NCBI GenBank assembly: GCA_944323285.1
Contig: CALURV010000032.1
Location: 1 to 64,000 of the forward strand
Reading direction: 5' to 3'
From: Candidatus Gastranaerophilales bacterium
GTDB taxonomy: Bacteria; Cyanobacteriota; Vampirovibrionia; Gastranaerophilales; Gastranaerophilaceae
Length of the DNA: 64,000 nucleotides
Position 1 is the stretch's first letter. The number at the start of each line of letters is the position of its first letter. Below are positions 55,953 to 64,000 of this stretch, in pieces. The position numbers were made by a program, and so were the translations under genes. Under the pieces are notes generated by a model that saw only the letters and a list, made by a program, of their open reading frames with translations, did no database searches and had not been told where the DNA came from.

Positions 55953-56024
55953 AAACTTAAAAAAACCGTAAACTAAAAAAAATACTTATAAATAATCATA
56001 TTTATTGTTTACGGGAAGTGTGTT

Positions 56025-56513
56025 ATGGGCAGATTGCCAAAATATTTTTTTGTCTGGTTTTTAGTGTTATTTTTTATACCTTATTGCAGTTTTGCGCTTG
56101 AGCTTGAAAATACTGCAGATAATCCAAGACTTGTTAATTTAACGCCTCAACAATTCAGAACCCTGGATACTATAGAAAAAAGAATTTATAATAATTCTTT
56201 TTACAATGAAAATACTATTGATAGAATAGAAAGACTTGAACTTGATTTATTTCATGAAATAAGAAAAGGAACTCCGACCCAAAGAATAAATACACTTAGA
56301 ATAGAGAGTACAAAAGTTGCACTTCGAGGTACAGCTATGACCCCTATGATGCAAGATACATTTAATACAAGATATATCAATCCAAGAGGAGAAGATGCAC
56401 CTGCTTATTATGATGATGTTGGTATAATTGATGGTCTAATACGTGTTTGGTGGCCTGATTTTTACGATAAAATATCTGAATACAGAAAATATAAAGAAGC
56501 TAATTTCTTTTAA
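56025..56513 (+). CDS. Exported hypothetical protein with RL-RLE motif
   Basis: 162 residues. Signal peptide (FFVWFLVLFFIPYCSFA). A helical region has LDTIEKRIYNNSFYNENTID then RIERLELDLFHEIRKG, a pattern of E-x-x-I-Y-x-x-x-Y and R-L-x-x-L-E seen in exported proteins of uncertain function. The C-terminus is aromatic (IRVWWPDFYDKISEYRKY). Function unknown. A full hairpin repeat follows. Confidence 0.75.
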   Translation: MGRLPKYFFVWFLVLFFIPYCSFALELENTADNPRLVNLTPQQFRTLDTIEKRIYNNSFYNENTIDRIERLELDLFHEIRKGTPTQRINTLRIESTKVALRGTAMTPMMQDTFNTRYINPRGEDAPAYYDDVGIIDGLIRVWWPDFYDKISEYRKYKEANFF

Positions 56514-56531
56514 TATTTTGCCCAATTAAAT

Positions 56532-56714
56532 TTAATCTAGTATCGTTCTTTGTTACCGAGTCATCCTCGCTAACAAAGTACTCACCTTTTAAAAACTCTG
56601 CTCACCTTCGTTTCACTACGGATACAAGCTCACACAAAAACAAAGTTTTTGGTTCGTTTTGTAAAAAAAATTCACTCACACTTTCAGCTTATCGTAAATT
56701 TTTTCTCGGACAAA
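56532..56714 (+). repeat. Modular hairpin repeat, copy H (complete, 183 bp)
   Basis: Same length and module order as copy D 42 kb away: TTAATCTAGTATCG, CTTTGTTACCGAG/CTCGCTAACAAAG, TTCGTTTCACTACGGATACA, CAAAAAC/GTTTTTG, AAAAATTCACTCACACTTTC and TTTTCTCGGACAAA. Differences from D are scattered single bases. Lies between convergent genes. Confidence 0.94.
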
Positions 56715-56715
56715 T

Positions 56716-57939
56716 TTAAGCACGAATTCGTACCGAAAGTGCATTACTTATGGAAGAAGAATTTTTTATATTAGTTCCACTTAAAATAGTTCCGTCAACA
56801 TACATAACTGTAGAACTTCCGCCATCTAAATTTATAGCTTCATAACAACCTAATTCTTTCATTAATCTTCCAAGCTCAATTAAGGTAACACCGCTTGAGC
56901 CTTCTTTTCTGCCGTCAACAGTAACCATAATCATTACATTATCCTTAGTATAACCTATAGCAGTTCTTGGATTTCTTCCTGTAATTCCGTTTAATTTTTG
57001 GCTGGTTGCATCTACAAAAACACTTCCGTTTTTAATTAAATATGGTCCACCGCTTATTATATGGTTTACATCTTCCCAATTTGGATTCATTTTATATTTA
57101 AGTTCTAACCTATCACCTATTTTTAAACCGGCTATTTTATCTTTAGGCGCAGATATAACATAGCCATTCCTTGGAATATTAATAGGATATGATGATATTT
57201 GTTTAATTACATTATTGCTAACAGCTATATGAACACTTTCTTTTTTTGTAGCAGGTGATTTTACTCCCCATAAAGGAGTATAAACCAATACTTGTGTAAA
57301 CATCATTCTTGGTTGATTTATATTATTCAAATTAATAATTTTATCATCCTTTTTTATATATCCTTCAAAAGAGACCCTTGAGGTTTTAAAACCTAAATCG
57401 CTAATTCCAAATGCAACCCTGTCATATATAGGACCTGTAATTATTTGATTATTTATCATTAAAACACCTAAAGGAGTACCCGTATCTTGTTTAAAATAAG
57501 TACCATTTACGGCAATTTTAGCATCCGCAGCTATATTATTTATTCTTTTTCTTGAATGCATTTTTTCAGAAGCCATTTGAGGAATAATTTCAATATTCGG
57601 ATTTATATTTCTGTTTATTTCTGCAACATTAATTTTTATTTTTCTTTTATTAATTATTTTATTAAGCCTTACATAAACAATGCCATCTGCTACTTCTCTT
57701 ATTTCATTTTTTTGATATTTACTTTTTAAACTTTCCATCCACTCTTGACGCAATAAAAAAAGAGCATTCAACTGCTCTTTTTTCATAATATTCTCATGGA
57801 TATAGTATTTTACAACATTCTCACCCGCATTAAGCTGCATACCTCCGCCCGAGAAAAAAGCCATTAACAAAACTACAATTCCCAATTTATAGACCATTTT
57901 CTCTAAACAAATATTTCTTTGTTTAGCTAGTGCATACAT
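56716..57939 (-). CDS. Exported phosphodiester glycosidase (NAGPA/DUF2233)
   Basis: 407 residues, AAGGAA before the ATG. A membrane or signal segment at about 15-35 (YKLGIVVLLMAFFSGGG). The C-terminal NAGPA fold has AVNGTYFKQDTGTPLGVL, GRNPRTAIGYTKDNVMIM, TVDGRKEGSSGVTLIELGRL and EAINLDGGSSTVMYVDG. The family hydrolyses phosphodiester-linked sugars, for example wall teichoic or exopolysaccharide links. Specific substrate unknown. Confidence 0.88.
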   Translation of the reverse strand: MYALAKQRNICLEKMVYKLGIVVLLMAFFSGGGMQLNAGENVVKYYIHENIMKKEQLNALFLLRQEWMESLKSKYQKNEIREVADGIVYVRLNKIINKRKIKINVAEINRNINPNIEIIPQMASEKMHSRKRINNIAADAKIAVNGTYFKQDTGTPLGVLMINNQIITGPIYDRVAFGISDLGFKTSRVSFEGYIKKDDKIINLNNINQPRMMFTQVLVYTPLWGVKSPATKKESVHIAVSNNVIKQISSYPINIPRNGYVISAPKDKIAGLKIGDRLELKYKMNPNWEDVNHIISGGPYLIKNGSVFVDATSQKLNGITGRNPRTAIGYTKDNVMIMVTVDGRKEGSSGVTLIELGRLMKELGCYEAINLDGGSSTVMYVDGTILSGTNIKNSSSISNALSVRIRA

Positions 57940-58074
57940 ATTAATGTTTCCTTATACTACAATTGTAACATATTTCCCATGGTTTTTCAAGTGGTTGTTA
58001 GGATTTATAAAGAAAATATAATATTTAAAAAATAGAAAAAAAGAGTATAATAAAATTAAAAATAAGGAGGATTA

Positions 58075-58488
58075 ATGAAAGATATAGCTGTCAAATATTT
58101 TATGGAAGGATATTCTTGTTCAGAATCAATAGTACAAGCAGCGGTAGATAAAGGATATGTTTCAAAAGAAATATTAAGCATAGCAACACCATTTTCCGGA
58201 GGAATGGGTGTAAGATGTTTATGCGGAGCGGTTGCCGGTGCACAAATTGTTATAGGCGCAATATTTGGAAAAAATAATAATGAGCATGACGGTAAAAAAG
58301 CCAGAGCACTTGCTAAAGAATATAATGAATTATTTTCCCAAAAATATAAAGTCAATTGCTGTAAAGTTTTAAGTGCAGGTTTTTCTGATTTTCATTCTAT
58401 AGAAAGAAGACAGCATTGTTCTTCAATAGTTAAGGATAGTTGTACAATTCTCGAAAATATTTTAAAAGAAAATTTGGTGAAAATATAA
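58075..58488 (+). CDS. C_GCAxxG_C_C family redox-type protein
   Basis: 137 residues. The family cysteines are in GYSCSESIVQAA, FSGGMGVRCLCGAVAGAQIV, VNCCKVLSAGF and RQHCSSIVK. Such proteins are thought to bind a metal or act in redox, and often accompany dehydrogenases. Its stop overlaps the ATG of the alcohol dehydrogenase gene by one base, so they are translationally coupled. AAGGAGG precedes the ATG. Confidence 0.9.
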   Translation: MKDIAVKYFMEGYSCSESIVQAAVDKGYVSKEILSIATPFSGGMGVRCLCGAVAGAQIVIGAIFGKNNNEHDGKKARALAKEYNELFSQKYKVNCCKVLSAGFSDFHSIERRQHCSSIVKDSCTILENILKENLVKI

Positions 58489-59630
58489 TGAAATCTTTTA
58501 CATATAAAAACCCAGTTAAAATAATTTTCGGAAATGGAACTATTAATCAAATTGGAAAAGAAATAAAACCTTATGCAAAGAAAGTTCTTTTAACATACGG
58601 TAAATCAAGCATTAAGCAAAATGGAATATATGAAAGAATAATAAATTCTCTTGATGAAAATGATATTGAATTTGTAGAATATGCAAATATTCAAGCAAAT
58701 CCGATATTATCACATGCTAAAAAAGGAGTAGAAATAGCAATAAAAAATAAAGTAGATGCCATTTTAGCCGTTGGCGGAGGCAGTGTAATTGATGAAAGTA
58801 AAGCAATTGCACTAGGCTGCACTAATGAAGATAATATATGGGATTTTGTTATAAATAAAGCAAAACCTGAAAAAGCACTGCCTATATTTACCGTTGTAAC
58901 CATTCCTGCTACAGCATCAGAAATGAATGCTACTTTTGTTATTACAAACGATAAAACAATGGATAAATTTGCATATACAAATGAACTTGTATATCCAGTT
59001 GCATCAATATTAGACCCTGAATTAACACTAACAGTTTCTAAAGAACAAACAGCATATACCTCTGTTGATATAATAGCGCATTCAATAGAAGCATATTTTA
59101 CAAAAGAAGATGATTTTGCCCCATTTTTAGATGGTTATGTTGAAAATTTAGTAAAGAGTGTAATTGCATCAGATAAAATCTTACTTCAAGACAGCAAAAA
59201 CTATGAAGCAAGAGCAAATTTAATGTGGACAGCAACTATGGCTTGGAATGGACTTACAAATTGCGGTGCAGGCTGTTTTTATGCAAATAATCATCAAATG
59301 GAACATCCAATAAGCGCTATCTATGGCATAGCTCATGGCGCAGGTCTTGCTATATTATTACCGGCTTGGATGAAATACTTTAAAGAAGAAAAAAAAGAAA
59401 GATTATCTAAATTCTTTAAAGCAATTTTTGATGAAGATAATGTTGATATTGGAATTAAGAAATTTGAAGATTTTTTAAATGAAATAGGAGCTCCTATAAA
59501 ATTTAAAGACATAGGAATTGATAATCCTGATATAGAAGAATTAACAAAACTTGCAATAATAGGAGGCTATCAAAGAGGCTCTAATTTAAAAGAAGAAGAT
59601 ATAAAATCAATATATAAACTTGGATTATAA
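58488..59630 (+). CDS. Iron-containing alcohol dehydrogenase (BdhA/YqhD type)
   Basis: 380 residues from ATG 58488; an earlier frame start at 58440 lies in the preceding gene. The NAD(P) site is ILAVGGGSVIDESKAIALG. Metal ligands lie in DIIAHSIEAYF, NNHQMEHPISAIYG and GIAHGAGLAILLPAWMKY. Reduces aldehydes (butanal or similar) to alcohols in fermentation. TAATG overlap with the C_GCAxxG gene suggests joint function. Confidence 0.92.
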   Translation: MKSFTYKNPVKIIFGNGTINQIGKEIKPYAKKVLLTYGKSSIKQNGIYERIINSLDENDIEFVEYANIQANPILSHAKKGVEIAIKNKVDAILAVGGGSVIDESKAIALGCTNEDNIWDFVINKAKPEKALPIFTVVTIPATASEMNATFVITNDKTMDKFAYTNELVYPVASILDPELTLTVSKEQTAYTSVDIIAHSIEAYFTKEDDFAPFLDGYVENLVKSVIASDKILLQDSKNYEARANLMWTATMAWNGLTNCGAGCFYANNHQMEHPISAIYGIAHGAGLAILLPAWMKYFKEEKKERLSKFFKAIFDEDNVDIGIKKFEDFLNEIGAPIKFKDIGIDNPDIEELTKLAIIGGYQRGSNLKEEDIKSIYKLGL

Positions 59631-59635
59631 AAATA

Positions 59636-60106
59636 TTATTCGGGTAATTTGCAAACATCAATCCAATTTTTATATTCTGAATACTTTTCAAGCTCACCAA
59701 TAGATAATTCAATAGCGCTATTTGCGCTTCCGCAAGCAGGAAAAACCGTAGTAAATCTTTTTAACGAATCATCTAAATATACATCAACTCCTTTATTAAT
59801 ACCAAAAGGGCAGACACCACCTACTGCATGACCTGTTATTCTCTCAACATCATCAAAAGGAATCATTTTTGCTTTTGCTTTAAAAAATGTTTTATATTTA
59901 TGATTATCGATTTTAGCATCACCTGCAGTTACAATTAATATAGGCTTTTCATCAACTAAGAAAGAAAGAGTTTTTGCGATTCTTTTTCCTTCACAATTTA
60001 AAGCTTTCGCTGCAAGTTCAACAGTTGCACTCGATAATTCAAGTTCAATAATTTTACTATCCATATTAAATTGTTTAAAATATTCTTTTACTTTTTCAAT
60101 TGACAT
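59636..60106 (-). CDS. YbaK/EbsC-type aminoacyl-tRNA deacylase
   Basis: 156 residues. The YbaK fold shows CEGKRIAKTLSFLV (K near 45), VTAGDAKIDNHK, HAVGGVCPFGI and FPACGSANSAIELS. It clears mischarged tRNA, typically Cys-tRNA(Pro) or related. Convergent with the alcohol dehydrogenase gene, with only five bases between, and divergent from atpD. Confidence 0.92.
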   Translation of the reverse strand: MSIEKVKEYFKQFNMDSKIIELELSSATVELAAKALNCEGKRIAKTLSFLVDEKPILIVTAGDAKIDNHKYKTFFKAKAKMIPFDDVERITGHAVGGVCPFGINKGVDVYLDDSLKRFTTVFPACGSANSAIELSIGELEKYSEYKNWIDVCKLPE

Positions 60107-60148
60107 AAAATTATCACTTTCTAATGTAAAAATATATCCAATAGAATT

Positions 60149-60177
60149 TTTACATTTTTTTTTTACAATTGTATAAT
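60149..60177 (+). promoter_or_regulatory. Promoter of atpDC
   Basis: TTTACA (60149-60154), 17 bases, TATAAT (60172-60177), 31 bases before the ATG. An independent promoter fits the separate atpDC operon. Confidence 0.75.
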
Positions 60178-60190
60178 AAAAATATTATAA

Positions 60191-61615
<1,425 letters not shown>

Positions 61616-61623
61616 GTGATTAA

Positions 61624-62028
61624 ATGTCAGATAAAATTATTCATTTTAAATTAATAACACCTGAGAAAATTGTTTTTGAAGACGATGTTGAAGCAGTATA
61701 TGCTCAGGGAGAAAGAGGAAGTTTTGGAATATTACCTAATCACATTCCTTTTATGTCTTCTCTTGCAGTAGATGTTGCAAAAGTTATTAAAAACGGAGAA
61801 GAAAAAACATTTTCAATAATTGGAGGTGCTCTTCAATTTAAAAATAACGAAGCAATTATTTTAACAGAAGCAGCAGAATGCGGAAGTGATATTGATACCG
61901 CCAGAGCTCAACTTGCAAAAGAAAGAGCTGAAGCAAAATTAAGTACAGCTGAAACTCAAAGAGATATAAAACTTGCAAATGCAGCATTGGCAAGAGCAAT
62001 GGCAAGATTAAAAGCCGCTTCTAAATAG
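61624..62028 (+). CDS. atpC: ATP synthase F1 epsilon subunit
   Basis: 134 residues. KLITPEKIVFEDDVEAVYAQ, GSFGILPNHIPFMSSLA and the C-terminal helical hairpin with TARAQLAKERAEAKL fit epsilon. It couples rotation and inhibits ATP hydrolysis. Eight bases separate it from atpD. Its last eight bases overlap the convergent gene. Confidence 0.96.
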   Translation: MSDKIIHFKLITPEKIVFEDDVEAVYAQGERGSFGILPNHIPFMSSLAVDVAKVIKNGEEKTFSIIGGALQFKNNEAIILTEAAECGSDIDTARAQLAKERAEAKLSTAETQRDIKLANAALARAMARLKAASK

Positions 62029-62650
62029 TTATCTCTTTTATAATTTTTAGACAAAAATCAACTATTTGTTTTTCAAAAATTATTCCTTCTTTTGTTGAAT
62101 AATATTTTTTCTTCCACCAATTATTTTTATATTCCTCACTTGGAAATGGTATTTTTAATATATCTATTCCGTAAACAGGCTCTGTTATATTCTGAGTATC
62201 TATAACAATAAATCTAAACGGTTTACCCTGTCTTTTTTCCTTTAAATTTTCAAATAGACTTTCAATATCAGAACAATCTCCCAGTATTTGCACAAATAAA
62301 ATCGGATTGGGATTTTCTATAATATTTCTAAAATTATTGATTCTATTTAGATATTTTTCTATTAGTTTATCTTTATCTTTTTTCTTAAATATCTTGTCAT
62401 GAACAAATTCTATACAATCAGGTTCTTTTACCCAAATTTGTTTATCTTCTCTAAAATTTAAATTATAGAAAAATTCTTTAAAATCATCTTTTATAGACTT
62501 TGTTATTTCTCTTGTTTCAAAAACAGCAAGGTCAAAAGGATATGTTACTTCACCAAAAATTTTAGAAGGTTTAACCTTCCATCTTGTTAATATTGTTCTT
62601 GGCATACAGTTTTGACCTAAAGGTATTATTTTAATTTTATTTTTATTCAT
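62021..62650 (-). CDS. DUF1796-like putative cysteine peptidase
   Basis: 209 residues. The start IKIIPLGQNCMPRTILTRW with C15, then VTYPFDLAVF, IEFVHDKIF and FVQILGDCSD follow the DUF1796 pattern, a papain-like family often found with glycosyltransferases. Function unproven; a substrate in glycan or capsule biology is inferred from other genomes. It is convergent with atpC. Confidence 0.75.
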   Translation of the reverse strand: MNKNKIKIIPLGQNCMPRTILTRWKVKPSKIFGEVTYPFDLAVFETREITKSIKDDFKEFFYNLNFREDKQIWVKEPDCIEFVHDKIFKKKDKDKLIEKYLNRINNFRNIIENPNPILFVQILGDCSDIESLFENLKEKRQGKPFRFIVIDTQNITEPVYGIDILKIPFPSEEYKNNWWKKKYYSTKEGIIFEKQIVDFCLKIIKEITI

Positions 62651-62809
62651 TCCATAATAATAATAAAATTTAGTATAATTTTCAATTTTAGTTTATGTTT
62701 AAAAGCTTTTTATTGTATAATTACTATTATAAAAATGCCGTCGCATTAAATAATATTTATTTAATTTTTTATTACAAAATAATAAAGCATAAAATTAAAA
62801 GAGGTTTTA

Positions 62810-63661
62810 ATGAAAACATATATAAAAGAATATTTTTTTCTGACAGTTGGTGCATTAATTTATGCATTTGCCATTGAAGCATTTCTTGTTCCAAGTAGAA
62901 TAATTGACGGCGGAATAACAGGTATTTCAATGATATTAAATACCCTTACAAAACAGCCGTTGGGAATGTTTATTCTTTTAATAAACTTACCGTTTGTAAT
63001 ACTAGCAATAAAAAAACTTGGTAAAAGATTTGTATTTTCAACATTCTTTGCAATACTTGTATTCGCAGGTGGTGTAACATTTTTTAGCCAGTGTTTTCAT
63101 GGGCATTGTATAATAGAGAATCTTGAATTATTCTTAGTTTCAATATTTGGCGGTTTAATATTAGGCTCTGGAGTAGGACTTGTTATTAGAAACGGAGCTT
63201 CTCTTGACGGAACAGAAATTTTAGCTATATATGCAACAAAGAAAATACCTTTTTCTGTTGGTGAAATAATTATGTTCATTAACTTATTCATATTCACGGT
63301 TGCAGGTTTTGTTTATGATTGGCAGCATGCCCTGTATTCAATAGTTACTTATTTTATTGCATATAAAACAATGGATGTTGTTATTGAAGGTTTAAATGAA
63401 TCAAAGTCAGTTTTTGTTATAACTGATTATTCTTCTGAAATAGGTAAAGACATAATGGAAAAAATGGATGTAAGTGTTACCTATATTGATGCAGAAGGTG
63501 GATACTCAGGAGCTAAAAAAAGAATTGTTTATTGTGTAATTTCAAGACTTCAAGTTCAAAAACTTAAAGAAATTGCTAAAAATATTGACCCAAGAGCATT
63601 TATTGCAATTGAAAATGTATATGAAGTTGAAGGGGTAAGAGTTAGAAAAAGAAAAATTTAA
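62810..63661 (+). CDS. YitT family membrane protein
   Basis: 283 residues. About five N-terminal membrane spans (FLTVGALIYAFAIEAFLVPS, SRIIDGGITGISMILN) and IRNGASLDGTEILAIYATKK are the YitT/DUF161 core; the soluble C-terminal domain (DIMEKMDVSVTYIDAEGGYS) is DUF2179. Transport function is not established. AGAGG precedes the ATG. Confidence 0.92.
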   Translation: MKTYIKEYFFLTVGALIYAFAIEAFLVPSRIIDGGITGISMILNTLTKQPLGMFILLINLPFVILAIKKLGKRFVFSTFFAILVFAGGVTFFSQCFHGHCIIENLELFLVSIFGGLILGSGVGLVIRNGASLDGTEILAIYATKKIPFSVGEIIMFINLFIFTVAGFVYDWQHALYSIVTYFIAYKTMDVVIEGLNESKSVFVITDYSSEIGKDIMEKMDVSVTYIDAEGGYSGAKKRIVYCVISRLQVQKLKEIAKNIDPRAFIAIENVYEVEGVRVRKRKI

Positions 63662-63733
63662 TATTTTTTGAAAAAATAGTATTTTTGAGTTAAATTAAAT
63701 ATAAATACAAGTGAGATGACAGGAAATTATAAA

Positions 63734-64000
63734 ATGCTAACAAAGACATCAATGAAAACGCATGGGTGCGGTGAAATAACAAGAAATGAAGTAGATAGTG
63801 AAGTTACAATTGCAGGCTGGGTATCTGCTGTTAGAGATTTAGGCGGAATTATTTTCGTTGAAGTTAGAGATCGTTCAGGTTTCTTTCAATTAGTATCTGA
63901 CCCACAAAAAAACCCTGAAGTTTATGGTACTTTCCAAAAACTAAGAGATGAATTTGTTATTAAAGCAACAGGTAAAGTTAGTGTAAGACCTGAAGAAACT
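63734..64000 (+). CDS. aspS: Aspartyl-tRNA synthetase, N-terminal part
   Basis: The first 89 codons lie in the window and the gene continues past the right edge. THGCGEITRNEVDSEVTIAG and WVSAVRDLGGIIFVEVRDRS are the start of the AspRS anticodon-binding OB-fold. AGGAAA precedes the ATG. Whether it is the discriminating or non-discriminating type cannot be seen; an AsnRS at 41.6 kb makes the discriminating type possible. Confidence 0.93.
   Translation, partial: MLTKTSMKTHGCGEITRNEVDSEVTIAGWVSAVRDLGGIIFVEVRDRSGFFQLVSDPQKNPEVYGTFQKLRDEFVIKATGKVSVRPEET

Noticed and set aside
9752-56714. Hairpin repeats considered as insertion sequences
   Set aside because: No transposase frame, no terminal inverted repeats and no evident target duplications; the longest copy is about 200 bp.

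Overview
The window is 64 kb of AT-rich bacterial chromosome. It carries a diderm envelope (two OmpH/Skp-like chaperones, signal peptidase I, many Sec signal peptides). Several traits point to the cyanobacterial lineage: atpD-atpC stand alone, away from the other ATP synthase genes; there is a Ycf45/SpoIIIAA-like AAA ATPase; and tig-clpP-clpX form an operon. No photosynthesis gene is seen. With the low GC and apparently fermentative genes (iron-containing alcohol dehydrogenase, GH57 glucan enzyme), a non-photosynthetic relative such as Vampirovibrionia/Melainabacteria (Gastranaerophilales-like) is the best guess. This is inference; no 16S rRNA gene is present.

Layout. 1-5.3 kb (minus): a glycosyltransferase operon (GT8, degenerate GT2, GT2, partial GT2). 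The three complete proteins have long coiled-coil tails sharing a motif near VYEEITKNYEYTN. 5.4-5.9 kb: a small winged-helix protein and a strong candidate 6S-like RNA with its own extended -10 promoter. 5.9-19.8 kb: CtpA protease, metallophosphoesterase, MBL hydrolase, TPR protein, PHP phosphoesterase, transglutaminase, tRNA-Gly, polyprenyl synthase, signal peptidase, CinA-type amidohydrolase, YhaM-like nuclease and a formyltransferase. 19.8-29.7 kb: MATE exporter, LeuC, TsaD, GH57, family-4 uracil-DNA glycosylase and an 813-residue coiled-coil protein. 29.8-38.1 kb: a 941-residue orphan, the rsmA-ispE-murQ operon, a DegT aminotransferase and the Ycf45-like ATPase. 38.4-51.9 kb: EF-G, AsnRS, a putative zinc protease, a glycine-zipper protein, RuvC, MtnA, a 596-residue membrane protein, OmpH twins, DAHP synthase and pyrimidine phosphorylase. 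51.9-64 kb: clpX, clpP, tig, a lone POTRA protein, a NAGPA-type glycosidase, a C_GCAxxG protein with an Fe-ADH, YbaK, atpDC, a DUF1796 protein, YitT and the start of aspS.

Most genes are housekeeping. The unexplained parts are: (i) a modular intergenic hairpin repeat in at least eight copies, about 183 bp when complete; (ii) glycosyltransferases fused to long, internally repeated coiled coils, with a loosely similar motif in the 813-residue protein; (iii) a possible shared N-terminal tag (M-N-I-x-S-I start and/or an SF-x-G-like motif) on several orphan proteins; (iv) candidate structured RNAs (6S-like, a pseudoknot-capable leader, two minus-strand terminator-linked transcripts). Promoters often show TGnTATAAT, and two genes appear leaderless.
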